A stretch of DNA of 47,743 nucleotides from an uncultured Prevotella sp. (GTDB taxonomy: Bacteria; Bacteroidota; Bacteroidia; Bacteroidales; Bacteroidaceae), in assembly GCA_900544825.1 (NCBI GenBank), contig UQWP01000019.1:1-47743 (forward strand), written 5' to 3'. Below the pieces are notes generated by a model. The model did no database searches. It was given only the letters and a program-made list of their open reading frames with translations, and was not told where the DNA came from. Every line of letters starts with the position of its first letter. The stretch's first letter is position 1. This document shows positions 1-9,765 of this stretch, piece after piece. Position numbers and translations under genes: made by a program.

Positions 1-8
1 CATGAAAA

Positions 9-45
9 TAGGAGATAAACACCTATGATTAGTGTTTACCTCCTA
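9..45. terminator. Stem-loop, probable end of an upstream gene
   Basis: Inverted repeat of 14 nt arms (9-22 and 32-45) with one mismatch and a 9-nt loop. A T-rich stretch follows on the + strand. It probably closes a gene lying left of the window. Nothing else coding is convincing between 46 and 295. Confidence 0.6.
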
Positions 46-213
46 CTCGATTATTTTCTCCATATTATGTTTTTTACCTTTTCTCCTCCATTGTCCTTTT
101 TCTCTTTTCCTTCTTGATTATCTTGAATTTCTTTCGTTTTCGCCTAGATTTCCCTTTCATTTTGCTATATATTCATCTGAAATCCAACATATTCTATTTT
201 TTAACACTAAATA

Positions 214-245
214 TTTGCGTATATCGAATAAAACCACTACTTTTG
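214..245 (+). promoter_or_regulatory. Bacteroidota-type promoter for the TetR gene
   Basis: TTTG at 214-217, 20 bp, then TACTTTTG at 238-245. This matches the Bacteroidota -33/-7 consensus. Transcription would start near 250, leaving about 45 nt of leader. A purine-rich AGGAAGG at 281-287 lies before the ATG at 296. Confidence 0.7.
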
Positions 246-295
246 CACATTGATAAATTTATGTGCAACTAATAAAATAAAGGAAGGGCTTCTAT

Positions 296-892
296 ATGTC
301 AGTATCCAAAACAAGACAAAAACTGGTAGATGTCGCACGACAACTGTTTGCCAAAAATGGTATAGCCAATACTACAATGAATGATATTGCTGTAGCATCT
401 GGTAAGGGACGTCGTACGCTTTATACCTATTTCAGCAGAAAAGAAGATGTCTATTATGCAGTCATCGAGTCGGAGTTGGAGCGCCTTTCTGATAAATTGG
501 ATGAGGTAGCCAACTGTAAGATGCGTCCTCAGGACAAGATCATAGAGTTGATTTATACCCATCTCAGTATGATCAAGGAAACAGTAGTACGTAATGGCAA
601 TCTTCGTGCAGAGTTTTTCCGTAACATCTGGATGGTAGAGAAAGCTCGCAAGAACTTTGATGAGGATGAAATCGAAATCTTCCGTCGTGTCTATGCCGAG
701 GGAAAGGAAGATGGAGAATTTGACATCGACAATATAGATTTAGTTGCCGATATTACCCACTATTGTATCAAGGGGCTGGAAGTGCCTTTCATTTATGGAA
801 GATTAGGTCATGGTATGAATGTGGAATCAAGTAAACCGCTGGTTGCAAAGGTTGTTTGTGGCGCCTTGGGTAAATCAGGCTTAAAACTTTAA
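296..892 (+). CDS. TetR/AcrR family transcriptional regulator
   Basis: 198 aa. Residues 1-50 form the typical TetR DNA-binding domain: a helix starting at TRQKLVDVARQLF, then a helix-turn-helix with TMNDIAVASGKGRRTLYTYF, where the recognition helix ends in the TLYTYF signature. The remaining ~145 residues are helical ligand-binding/dimerisation sequence with no recognisable ligand motif. The gene has its own promoter and stands 45 bp before a FabG-type reductase, so it may control a fatty-acid or short-chain reductase function, but no operator palindrome was obvious. Family assignment is secure; ligand and regulon are unknown. Confidence 0.9.
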   Translation: MSVSKTRQKLVDVARQLFAKNGIANTTMNDIAVASGKGRRTLYTYFSRKEDVYYAVIESELERLSDKLDEVANCKMRPQDKIIELIYTHLSMIKETVVRNGNLRAEFFRNIWMVEKARKNFDEDEIEIFRRVYAEGKEDGEFDIDNIDLVADITHYCIKGLEVPFIYGRLGHGMNVESSKPLVAKVVCGALGKSGLKL

Positions 893-937
893 ATAAGATA
901 TTCGTAATAAACTGATAATTAATTAAATAAGAAAGAA

Positions 938-1696
938 ATGGGATTATTAACAGGTAAGACTGCCCTTGTAACAGGTGCAGCTCGCGGCATCGGTAAGGCT
1001 GTCGCTATGAAATTTGCTTCTGAGGGTGCTAACATCGCATTCACAGACCTCGTACTCAATGATGATATGGCAGCAGGCTTGGAGGCTACTCGCAAGGAGA
1101 TTGAGGCTCTGGGTGTAACATGCCGCGCATATGCTGGTAATGCTGCTGACTTCGAGGAGACAGAGAAGACCGTTAAGCAGATTCATGCAGATTTCGGTTC
1201 TATCGATATTCTCGTTAACAACGCAGGTATCACTAAGGACGGTTTGATGCTTCGTATGACAGAGGCTCAGTGGGATGCTGTTTTGAATGTAAACTTGAAG
1301 TCTGCCTTCAACTTTATCCACGCTTGTTCTCCTATCATGCTCCGTCAGCGCAGCGGTTCTATCATCAACATGGCTTCTGTTGTTGGTGTTCATGGTAATG
1401 CTGGTCAGTGCAACTATGCAGCTTCTAAGGCTGGTATGATTGCTTTGGCTAAGTCTATCGCTCAGGAGTTGGGTCCTAAGGGTGTACGTGCTAACGCAGT
1501 AGCTCCTGGTTTCATCGAGACAGCTATGACTGCACAGTTGCCAGAGGAAATCCGTAAGGACTGGATGAAGAAGATTCCTTTGCGTCGTGGTGGACAGACT
1601 GAGGATATTGCAAATGTTTGTCTCTTCCTCGCTTCTGATATGTCTAGCTACGTAAGCGGTCAGGTAATCCAGATCGATGGTGGTATGAACATGTAA
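938..1696 (+). CDS. fabG: 3-oxoacyl-[acyl-carrier-protein] reductase (SDR family)
   Basis: 252 aa, the usual FabG length. It is a classical short-chain dehydrogenase. The NADP(H) loop TGAARGIG is at residues 12-19, NNAG at 94-97, and the catalytic set is N119, S147, Y160 and K164 (YAASK). The C-terminus SGQVIQIDGGM is typical of FabG. It would reduce 3-ketoacyl-ACP to 3-hydroxyacyl-ACP in fatty-acid elongation in the cytoplasm. It follows the TetR gene by 45 bp and precedes a pseudouridine synthase by 28 bp, so it could be co-transcribed with both. Another SDR with a different substrate cannot be excluded, but FabG is by far the best fit. Confidence 0.88.
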   Translation: MGLLTGKTALVTGAARGIGKAVAMKFASEGANIAFTDLVLNDDMAAGLEATRKEIEALGVTCRAYAGNAADFEETEKTVKQIHADFGSIDILVNNAGITKDGLMLRMTEAQWDAVLNVNLKSAFNFIHACSPIMLRQRSGSIINMASVVGVHGNAGQCNYAASKAGMIALAKSIAQELGPKGVRANAVAPGFIETAMTAQLPEEIRKDWMKKIPLRRGGQTEDIANVCLFLASDMSSYVSGQVIQIDGGMNM

Positions 1697-1724
1697 TCTA
1701 TTGGCATCCGTTTTTAGATAAAAC

Positions 1725-2393
1725 ATGCAGGTAGTTTACGAAGACAACCATATAATTATCGTCTCTAAGAGAAGTGGTGAAATCGTGCAGGGCGACAAGA
1801 CCGGCGATGAGCCTCTCTCAGAGACGGTAAAACAATATATAAAGGAGAAATACCAGAAGCCTGGAAATGTATTTCTGGGAGTGGTGCATCGACTTGATCG
1901 TCCTGTCTCAGGACTCGTGGTATTTGCCAAAACCTCCAAGGCATTGAGCCGTCTGAACAATATGTTCCGGGATGGTGAGGTACACAAGACCTATTGGGCT
2001 ATCGTGAAGAATATGCCACGTGAGACAGAGGCAACATTGACTCATTGGATAGTAAGAAACGAAAAGCAGAATAAAAGCTACGCTTACGACCATGAGGTGA
2101 AGAATTCGAAGAAGGCGATATTGAAGTATAAGGTGATAGGTCATACTGATCATTATACACTTTTGGAAGTGAACCTGATGACAGGTCGTCATCATCAGAT
2201 CAGATGCCAGTTGGCTAAGATGGGATGCCCGATCAAGGGCGACCTGAAATATGGTTCTCCTCGCAGCAATGCCGACGGAAGTATCTCTCTTCTCTCGCAC
2301 AAGGTAGAGTTTGTGCATCCAGTATCAAAAGAAACCATTGTAGTGGAAGCTCCTCTGCCAGATGATAATCTATGGAGAGCTATTGCTCCATAA
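1725..2393 (+). CDS. RluA-family RNA pseudouridine synthase
   Basis: 222 aa, catalytic domain only, with no N-terminal S4 domain. The family active-site motif HRLDRP is at residues 55-60, with D58 the expected catalytic aspartate. A second conserved block, TGRHHQIRCQLA, lies near residue 153. It isomerises uridine to pseudouridine in rRNA or tRNA. The short single-domain architecture resembles RluA or TruC more than RluD, but the RNA target cannot be told from sequence. The gene ends 13 bp before the chosen tamB start, suggesting co-transcription. Confidence 0.88.
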   Translation: MQVVYEDNHIIIVSKRSGEIVQGDKTGDEPLSETVKQYIKEKYQKPGNVFLGVVHRLDRPVSGLVVFAKTSKALSRLNNMFRDGEVHKTYWAIVKNMPRETEATLTHWIVRNEKQNKSYAYDHEVKNSKKAILKYKVIGHTDHYTLLEVNLMTGRHHQIRCQLAKMGCPIKGDLKYGSPRSNADGSISLLSHKVEFVHPVSKETIVVEAPLPDDNLWRAIAP

Positions 2394-2406
2394 CAATTTA
2401 ATATCC

Positions 2407-5400
2407 ATGCTTATGAAGAAGTATGCGAAATGGGTTGGGATTGTTGTTCTTACCCCATTCTTGCTCATATTATTGTTGGCTGTTTTGCTTTATTTGCCTC
2501 CTGTACAGAACTGGGCAGTAAAGCAAGTTGCTTCTTATGCTTCAGAATCGACGGGCATGGATATTTCCGTAGAGCATGTACAACTCGTTTTCCCTCTCAA
2601 GCTGGGAGTGGAAGGCGTGAAAGTACTGCAACCGGTCGATTCATTGAAGAACAGCAGAAACCTTGCTTTAAGAAATAAAAAAGATACCGTAGCCGACATC
2701 CAGAAGATGGTGGTAGATGTGCAGTTGCTGCCACTCTTCAGCAATCAGGTGATGGTGGATGAACTGAACTTCACGAAGATGAAGGTGAACACCACCAATT
2801 TTATCCACGAAGCCCGAATCAAGGGAGATGTGGGCAGATTGCAGCTGATGGCGCATGGTATAGATCTGGGCAAGGAGCGAGTGACTGTGAACGATGCGCT
2901 GATTTCCGATGCCAGATTGTCTGTGGAATTGAGCGATACTGTTCCGCCTGATACGACTCCGAGCACCAATTACTGGAAGATCCACTTGCAGAAACTGAAA
3001 CTAAAGAATACCGATTTTACCCTACACATGCCTGGAGATACCCTTCAGGTGAATGCTTATTTCGGTGATGCGCTCGCCCGCACCACCTACCTTGACCTGT
3101 TCAAAGGTCTGTATCAGGTCAAGCACCTGGACTGGAAGAACGGCAGGGTGAACTACGACCAGAATTTCGAACGCCCAGTATCCGGTCTGGACTTCAACCA
3201 TCTTGCCTTCCGGGATATGGCATTGAAGGCCGATTCTTTCTATTTCTGCGATTCCAGGATTGATGTAAAAATCAGGGAAGCAAGGATGAAGGAGAAGTGT
3301 GGACTGAAGATAGATCAGCTGAATGGCAGATTTGTAATGGATTCCGTGAAGTTACAGTTGCCGGATCTCTATTTCCGTACTCCGGAGTCTCATCTGCAGG
3401 CTACTGTAGATATGGATATGAATGCCTTTGCCGAGAAGAATCCTGGCAAGGTGATGGCGCGTGTGAAAGGTGCCTTGGGACGTTCTGATCTTTTCCTCTT
3501 CATCGGTGATGCATTGCCGAAGCAGATGAAGAGCCGATGGCCTTACTATCCGATGAAAGTGGAAGGTTCGCTGAAAGGAAACATGCAGCGTGCCTCTTTC
3601 TCGGGAGTCAAGGTGAATCTGCCTACTGTTTTCGACTTAAGCACGGATGGCATGGCAGCTAATATGACAGATATGAATCGTCTGAAGGCGAATATCAATC
3701 TGAAGGCACGTACCTACAATCTCGGTATGGTAACTGCCATGCTCGATCCTGCCTTGACACAGGAAATCCGCATCCCTAGCAGCATTGGCATTCAGGGAAA
3801 TGTGAAGATGGATGGAACGAAGTATGCCACCAGACTGGCTCTTACCGAGGGTAAGGGAAGCATGAAGGTGGATGCTACCATCGATGCCAAGACCCGTAGG
3901 GATGGCAGCATCGATATGAATAGCCTGGCTTATCAGGCAAAGTTGCAGGCACGTCAGATCCAGGCGAAGCATTTCCTGCCTCACCAGAGTCTCTACACCT
4001 TTACGGGAGAGGTAGAGGCAAAGGGCGTGGGTACAGATTTCCTGTCGCCTCGTACCCGACTGATGGCGAAAGCCAAGGTAAACCAGGTGCATTATGACCA
4101 GTATCAGTTGCATGACATGGTGGCTGACGCGCAGGTTGCCAATGGTAGGATCCATGCCAAGCTGGATAGTAGGAATGATCTGCTGAATGGTGACATCGCC
4201 GTGGATGCCCTGGCTAGTACCAAGAAGTTGCAGGCTACGCTGGTGGCAGATGTGCGCCATGCCGATATGTATCAGTTGAAGATTACCGATAAGCCAGTGG
4301 ATGTTTCGCTATGTGGTCAGATTGATGTTCATTCCGATCTGAAGGATAGCCACAAGGTATGGGCCAACCTGGATGATATCACCGTAAGGACGGGACAGAA
4401 AGTCTATCGCCCGGTAGGTGTGAAGGTAGATATCCTGACCGATAGGGATACCACCCATGCCATAGCAGAGTGTGGAGATTTCCGTCTGAACATGGATGCG
4501 CATGGTGGCTACGAGAAACTCCTGCACAGAGTTACCGGTTTGCAGAAGGAATTATGGAAGCAGCTCAAGAACCGTCGCATCGATCAGGTGATGATTCGCA
4601 ACAATTTCCCTAGCGGACATATCTATCTTTCTACAGGTAAGGACAACTTCATTTCCCGATTCATTGAATATATGGGTTACCATTTCAAGTCGGTGGAGAT
4701 GGAGCTGAATGCTTCGCCTGTGGCAGGACTCGAAGGATATATGAACATCGACTCCCTGGTGGCGAGTGGTATGCAGCTGGATACCATCCGTGCCCAGGTA
4801 CATACGCAGGGAGATACCATCCGCTATTCAGCCCGTGTTCAGAACAACCCTCATAATCCGCAGTATGTGTTCCGGGCATTGGTAGATGGTGAGGTACAGG
4901 AGCATGGTTCCAATATCAAGGCTCGCCTCTATGATGCATCCAATAAGTTGGGTGTGGATGTGGGACTCGCTGCTATGTTGCAGCCTAATGGTGTGAAGGT
5001 TTCCCTGATAGATACCCATCCGACATTGGGTTATAAGGAGTTTGTTGCCAATGATTCCAACTATGTGATGTTGAGTGATGACGGCCGTGTATCTGCCGAT
5101 CTGGTACTGAAGGCAGCAGCGGGCAATATGGGTATGCGTGTCTATTCCAACGATGAAAACGAGGATGCCCTGCAGGATATCACCGTCAGCATGAGCAGGT
5201 TCAATCTGGACAAGGTGCTGAGTGTGATTCCATATATGCCGGATATCACGGGTATTATGGATGGTGACTTCCACTTTATCCAGACCAAGGAAGAACTCTC
5301 TGTATCTTCTAACTTGAAGATAGACAATATGACCTACGAGAAATGTCCGATGGGCAATGTAGGCTCGGAGTTTACCTATATGCCAAAGAGTGACGGTTCT

Positions 5401-7170
5401 CACTATGTAGATGCCATCCTTACCTATGAGGGTGATGAGGTGGCAACCGTTACGGGTACTTATAAGTCGGAAGGTGCCGGCGATCTGGATGCAGAGGTAG
5501 GATTAGAGAAGCTTCCTTTGCACTTTATCAATGGTTTTGTACCTGACCAACTCATTGGTTTGAAGGGATATGGTGAAGGTGCCCTGAAGATGAAGGGTGC
5601 CTTGAGCAATCTTGATATCGATGGCGAGGTATATCTCGATTCTGCTTATCTGGTAAGTGTGCCATACGGTATTTCCATGCGATTTGCCAACGATCCTGTG
5701 CGCATTACTGACAGTAAGCTGCTCTTCGAGAACTTCATGATGTATGCCAACAATGAGAGTCCGCTCAATATCCAGGGTGCCCTTGACTTCACAGATGTGG
5801 AGAATATGAAGCTGAATGTCCGGATGAGAGCGCAGGACTTCCTGCTGATTGATGCAAAGGAGAATGCCCGTTCCGAGGCATTCGGCAAGGCGTATGTCAA
5901 CTTCTTGGGAAGCATGCAGGGCTCATTGTCTAATCTTAAGATGATGGGTAAGCTGGATGTACTGGGCAAGACCAATATGACCTATATCTTGCGTGAGTCG
6001 GAACTCACTACCGATAATCAGCTGGAGGAACTGGTGAAGTTTACCAATTTCAAGAGCGGCAAGGAGGTAGTGGTTCAGAAGCCTACGCTGGAGGGTTTCG
6101 ATATGTTGCTGAGTATGTCTATCGATGAGTCGGCGCGTATTCTCTGTGCCTTGAATGCCGATAAGACCAATTATGTGGATCTGATGGGAGGAGGCGATTT
6201 GCAGATGCGATACAATACGGCAGACGGTATCCGACTGACGGGTCGATATACCCTGAATGATGGTGAGATGAAGTACTCTCTGCCTATCATCCCATTGAAG
6301 ACCTTTGATATTCAGGATGGAAGCTACATCCAGTTTACGGGTGATCCGTTTAATCCAACCCTGAACATTACGGCAACGGAGGATATCAAGACTACCGTCA
6401 ACGAGGGTGAGGGTAGCGGCCGATCGGTGGATTTCATCTGTGGTGTGAAACTGAGTCAGACGCTGGAGAAACCGGGTATCCAGTTTATCATCTCGGCATC
6501 CAACGACCAGACCATCCAGGATGAGTTGAGTTCGATGAGTGTAGAGGAACGAGGCAAGATAGCTATCACGATGCTGGCTTCGGGTATGTATCTGGCGAGT
6601 GGAACCACCAGTTCGTTCTCGATGAATACCGCCCTGACTTCATTCCTCAACTCTGAGATCAATAACATAGCAGGAACTGCCATGCGAAGCATCGGACTCG
6701 ATGTGGGTATGTCGGTGGATAACCAGACCAATGCCTCTGGCGGAACGCATACCGACTACAACTTCAAGTTCGCCAAGCGATTCTTCAATAATCGCCTGAG
6801 TTTCTCTGTGGGTGGACAGGTATCAACCGGTGCAGAACTGGAGAATGCCAACAAGAATGAGTCTTTCTTCAACAATGTGGAGGTTCAGTATCGTCTTAAC
6901 GAAGGAGCCAGCATGTATGTCAGAGCCTTCTATAATGCCAATACCTACGATTGGCTGGATGGTCAGATAGGAGAGTATGGCGGCGGTTTCACCTGGCGCA
7001 GAAAACTCTCCAAATTCTCGGATATCTTCAGATGGAAGACCGAGAAGCAGCAGGTGCCTGCAGGTTCTCCGATGCTGCGAACCCGCAAGGATTCTGTTCC
7101 TGCCTCAAAGAAAGACTCTGTTCATAAGGCACAGACATCTCTGATGTTTGATCCTTTGAAGAACAAGTAA
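2407..7170 (+). CDS. tamB: Translocation and assembly module inner-membrane protein TamB (DUF490)
   Basis: About 1587 aa from ATG 2407; ATG 2413 is equally possible. An in-frame ATG at 2362 would overlap the preceding gene and add a polar extension before the membrane anchor, so it was rejected. One N-terminal membrane helix (VLTPFLLILLLAVLLYLP) is followed by a very long repetitive beta-strand-rich periplasmic region, as in AsmA-like bridge proteins. The TamB/DUF490 domain lies near the C-terminus, including a stretch around IQFIISASNDQTIQDELSSM followed by VEERGKIAITML. In the family, TamB spans the periplasm and works with an Omp85 partner in outer-membrane biogenesis or lipid transport. 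The partner here is the next gene, 45 bp downstream. Confidence 0.92.
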   Translation: MLMKKYAKWVGIVVLTPFLLILLLAVLLYLPPVQNWAVKQVASYASESTGMDISVEHVQLVFPLKLGVEGVKVLQPVDSLKNSRNLALRNKKDTVADIQKMVVDVQLLPLFSNQVMVDELNFTKMKVNTTNFIHEARIKGDVGRLQLMAHGIDLGKERVTVNDALISDARLSVELSDTVPPDTTPSTNYWKIHLQKLKLKNTDFTLHMPGDTLQVNAYFGDALARTTYLDLFKGLYQVKHLDWKNGRVNYDQNFERPVSGLDFNHLAFRDMALKADSFYFCDSRIDVKIREARMKEKCGLKIDQLNGRFVMDSVKLQLPDLYFRTPESHLQATVDMDMNAFAEKNPGKVMARVKGALGRSDLFLFIGDALPKQMKSRWPYYPMKVEGSLKGNMQRASFSGVKVNLPTVFDLSTDGMAANMTDMNRLKANINLKARTYNLGMVTAMLDPALTQEIRIPSSIGIQGNVKMDGTKYATRLALTEGKGSMKVDATIDAKTRRDGSIDMNSLAYQAKLQARQIQAKHFLPHQSLYTFTGEVEAKGVGTDFLSPRTRLMAKAKVNQVHYDQYQLHDMVADAQVANGRIHAKLDSRNDLLNGDIAVDALASTKKLQATLVADVRHADMYQLKITDKPVDVSLCGQIDVHSDLKDSHKVWANLDDITVRTGQKVYRPVGVKVDILTDRDTTHAIAECGDFRLNMDAHGGYEKLLHRVTGLQKELWKQLKNRRIDQVMIRNNFPSGHIYLSTGKDNFISRFIEYMGYHFKSVEMELNASPVAGLEGYMNIDSLVASGMQLDTIRAQVHTQGDTIRYSARVQNNPHNPQYVFRALVDGEVQEHGSNIKARLYDASNKLGVDVGLAAMLQPNGVKVSLIDTHPTLGYKEFVANDSNYVMLSDDGRVSADLVLKAAAGNMGMRVYSNDENEDALQDITVSMSRFNLDKVLSVIPYMPDITGIMDGDFHFIQTKEELSVSSNLKIDNMTYEKCPMGNVGSEFTYMPKSDGSHYVDAILTYEGDEVATVTGTYKSEGAGDLDAEVGLEKLPLHFINGFVPDQLIGLKGYGEGALKMKGALSNLDIDGEVYLDSAYLVSVPYGISMRFANDPVRITDSKLLFENFMMYANNESPLNIQGALDFTDVENMKLNVRMRAQDFLLIDAKENARSEAFGKAYVNFLGSMQGSLSNLKMMGKLDVLGKTNMTYILRESELTTDNQLEELVKFTNFKSGKEVVVQKPTLEGFDMLLSMSIDESARILCALNADKTNYVDLMGGGDLQMRYNTADGIRLTGRYTLNDGEMKYSLPIIPLKTFDIQDGSYIQFTGDPFNPTLNITATEDIKTTVNEGEGSGRSVDFICGVKLSQTLEKPGIQFIISASNDQTIQDELSSMSVEERGKIAITMLASGMYLASGTTSSFSMNTALTSFLNSEINNIAGTAMRSIGLDVGMSVDNQTNASGGTHTDYNFKFAKRFFNNRLSFSVGGQVSTGAELENANKNESFFNNVEVQYRLNEGASMYVRAFYNANTYDWLDGQIGEYGGGFTWRRKLSKFSDIFRWKTEKQQVPAGSPMLRTRKDSVPASKKDSVHKAQTSLMFDPLKNK

Positions 7171-7215
7171 TATAGGATAGTGATATCAGAAAGAACGAAA
7201 AATAAGCTAGTGAAT

Positions 7216-9615
7216 ATGAGAAAGAAAAATCGACTTCACCTTATTATATATATAGCGGCAGCGGTGATGCTGTTCAGCTTTCTGTTTACAGGGTGCTCTT
7301 CTACGAGTGCCCTGAAGGAAGACGAGCAGCTGTTTACCGGTTTGAAGCCTATAGAATACTCCAACTACGAGGCGAATACCTATGCCGACTCGGTGAAAGA
7401 AGAGATGGAGTTTGCTCTTGCATCAGCCCCGACGGGAGCTTTTATGGGAAGCAGCTATTTCCGTACTCCATTTCCTGTCCGTCTGTGGATATGGAATGCT
7501 TTCTCTCCGTCGGATGATGCTCTTTCCAGATGGATTACCAAGGTGTTCGGTTCGAAGCCTAAGCTGATGGAGAATGTGAATCCGAAGTTGAGAGCACAGG
7601 TGGCTGAGCATCAGCTAGACAAGTTGGGCTATTTCAATGGCAAGGTAGATTACGAAGTGCTCACCCAGAGCAATCCGAAGGAAGCCAAGGTTGCTTATAA
7701 GGTGAATATGGGACATTTGTGGAGATTGGATTCCGTGGCTTATCTCAACTTCCCGGAGCATGGCAAGCAGCTTATCGATTCTACGATGTCGCAGGCGGTT
7801 ATCAGAAAGGGAAGCCCGTTCAATGTCTCCAATCTGGAGCAGGAGCGCCAGCGACTCACCCGTCTTTTCCGCAACCATGGCTACTATTTCTATCAGAATG
7901 GCTATGCATCTTATCTTGCAGATACCGTGAATACGCCCGGCAAGGTGAACCTCCGTCTGTCGATGGTGGACAGCATAGAGCCGGAAGCAACCCGACAGTG
8001 GTATATCGGCAATATCAACATCAACTTCAAGAAGCAGTTTATGGAGGAGATGACCGATAGCTTTGTGCGCCGCTATCTGAGCTTCAGATATGCAGGCAAG
8101 AAGATGCCGATCCGTGCCGGAGTAGTGCTCAGGGAGTTGAAGCTCCGGCCACGAAAGCTTTATATGGTGGATGATGAAAATACGGCTAAGGCTGGATTGC
8201 AGTCGATGGGACTCTGCAGCTATACCAACCTGCAGTTTGTGCCTAGAAGCACTCAGGTTTTGGACAGTCTGGGAAATGTGCAATATTGCGATACTCTGGA
8301 TGCCAACATCGATCTGGTGTTTGACAAACCCTATGATTTCTATGTAGAAGCCAATGCCAAGGGCAAGACTACCGGAAGGGTAGGTCCGGAGCTGGTGGTG
8401 GGTCTTACCAAGCGCAATGCCTTCCGTGGTGGCGAGAAGCTGGATATCAACTTCCATGGTTCTCATGAGTGGCAGACCATCACGGGGCAGGGTGGAAGTT
8501 CCAGCAAGATCAATTCCTATGAGTTCGGATCGGATGTCACGCTGTCGTTCCCAAGCATCATCACCCCTTGGAATGCTTTCCGCACGATGGCACAGAATGA
8601 GCGCAGATTCCGCAGAGGTCATATTCCTCGCCGTTACTATGGTACGCCGAATACCACCATCAAGGCATCTATGAACATCCTGAACCGTGCCGGCTATTTC
8701 CGCCGTCATGTGGCTGGAGGAGAGTTGACTTATGATTGGGCTACCTCTTATCAGCATCGCCATTCGTTCAGTCCGCTGATTCTTTCGTATGAGTATATGA
8801 ACTATACTTCTCCGAAGTTCGACAGCATCATGAATAACAATGTGTATGTGGCAACTTCGATGGCCGACCGTTTCATTCCGAAGATGAGCTATACCTACAC
8901 CTATCGCAGTGCGCAGAAATACCGCAACCCTATCGTGTGGTCAACTACGGTGAGTGAAGCCGGTAACATCCTTTCTCTGGGCTATCTTGTAGCAGGCAGA
9001 AAATGGAACGACAAGGACAAGACGATGTTCAAGAACGAGTACTCTCAGTTTTTCAAGCTGGAGACCGATTTCGTGAAATACTGGAAGCTGAATGAAACAT
9101 CCACTCTGGTGGGACATCTGAATGCCGGAATGATCTGGAGTTACGGCAACTCTACCCAGGCACCTTATACGGAGATGTTTTATGTAGGTGGAGCCAACAG
9201 TATCCGTGCCTTCAGTGTGCGAGGTATCGGACCAGGCGAGCAAGACTACAGTGCCCTGAGTAACAAGTATGCCAACATCCTTCGTACGGGAGACATCAAG
9301 TTCCAGGCGAATCTGGAATACCGTCCTAAGATCTGGGGCGATCTTTATGGTGCCCTGTTCCTGGATGCCGGTAATGTATGGATGAAGGATGCTGATTTCT
9401 CCTCTTTCGAGGCCTTCAAGTTTGATAAGTTCTACAAGCAGCTGGCTGTAGGTACCGGAGTGGGTATTCGCTACGATATGGGAATGTTTGTGATTCGAGT
9501 GGATTGGGGTATCGGTCTGCATCTGCCATACGATACGGGTAAGAGCGGATTCTACAACATTCCAAGCTTCAAGAAGAACCAGAGCTTGCATTTGGCTGTG
9601 GGCTATCCGTTCTAG
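7216..9615 (+). CDS. tamL: TamL-type lipidated Omp85 (BamA/TamA family) outer-membrane protein
   Basis: About 799 aa from ATG 7216. An in-frame GTG at 7180 exists, but it puts a charged extension before the signal peptide. The signal sequence ends in the lipobox LFTGC with C27, so the mature protein should be a lipoprotein. POTRA-like sequence (for example LDKLGYFNGKVDYEVL) occupies the first half. The second half alternates beta strands as in a 16-strand Omp85 barrel, and contains the strand motif GANSIRAF (IRAF at 663-666), the analogue of the VRGF/Y motif. It ends in an aromatic residue (GYPF). Bacteroidota are known to carry TamL, a lipid-anchored TamA relative, next to TamB, and that is exactly the arrangement here. 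Confidence 0.88.
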   Translation: MRKKNRLHLIIYIAAAVMLFSFLFTGCSSTSALKEDEQLFTGLKPIEYSNYEANTYADSVKEEMEFALASAPTGAFMGSSYFRTPFPVRLWIWNAFSPSDDALSRWITKVFGSKPKLMENVNPKLRAQVAEHQLDKLGYFNGKVDYEVLTQSNPKEAKVAYKVNMGHLWRLDSVAYLNFPEHGKQLIDSTMSQAVIRKGSPFNVSNLEQERQRLTRLFRNHGYYFYQNGYASYLADTVNTPGKVNLRLSMVDSIEPEATRQWYIGNININFKKQFMEEMTDSFVRRYLSFRYAGKKMPIRAGVVLRELKLRPRKLYMVDDENTAKAGLQSMGLCSYTNLQFVPRSTQVLDSLGNVQYCDTLDANIDLVFDKPYDFYVEANAKGKTTGRVGPELVVGLTKRNAFRGGEKLDINFHGSHEWQTITGQGGSSSKINSYEFGSDVTLSFPSIITPWNAFRTMAQNERRFRRGHIPRRYYGTPNTTIKASMNILNRAGYFRRHVAGGELTYDWATSYQHRHSFSPLILSYEYMNYTSPKFDSIMNNNVYVATSMADRFIPKMSYTYTYRSAQKYRNPIVWSTTVSEAGNILSLGYLVAGRKWNDKDKTMFKNEYSQFFKLETDFVKYWKLNETSTLVGHLNAGMIWSYGNSTQAPYTEMFYVGGANSIRAFSVRGIGPGEQDYSALSNKYANILRTGDIKFQANLEYRPKIWGDLYGALFLDAGNVWMKDADFSSFEAFKFDKFYKQLAVGTGVGIRYDMGMFVIRVDWGIGLHLPYDTGKSGFYNIPSFKKNQSLHLAVGYPF

Positions 9616-9711
9616 CACCGCTTTTTGGGGGTGAAGCTCCATAAATCAGTCAAATGTTGATGTAAATCAAAAAAAAGTAGGAAAAGATGCCGCTAGGTGC
9701 ATTTTTTTTAT

Positions 9712-9719
9712 TACTTTTG
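9712..9719 (+). promoter_or_regulatory. -7 element for the 9766 gene
   Basis: TACTTTTG fits TAnnTTTG and sits 46 bp before the ATG at 9766, followed by an AT-rich leader. I do not see a matching TTTG -33 element at the right distance. The rest of 9616-9765 holds nothing else clear. Confidence 0.5.
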
Positions 9720-9765
9720 CAGGTGATTAAATGTAAATATCAACTATTAAATAAAAATATAGATT

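Noticed and set aside
32..253. Open frame of 73 codons on the + strand
   Set aside because: Low-complexity Phe/Leu-rich product from AT-rich DNA; it runs into the TetR promoter and has no recognisable start context.
2362..2406. Upstream ATG for tamB
   Set aside because: It would overlap the pseudouridine synthase and put a non-conserved extension before the membrane anchor; 2407 or 2413 fits better.
7180..7215. GTG start for tamL
   Set aside because: It adds twelve polar residues before a standard lipoprotein signal peptide that begins at ATG 7216.
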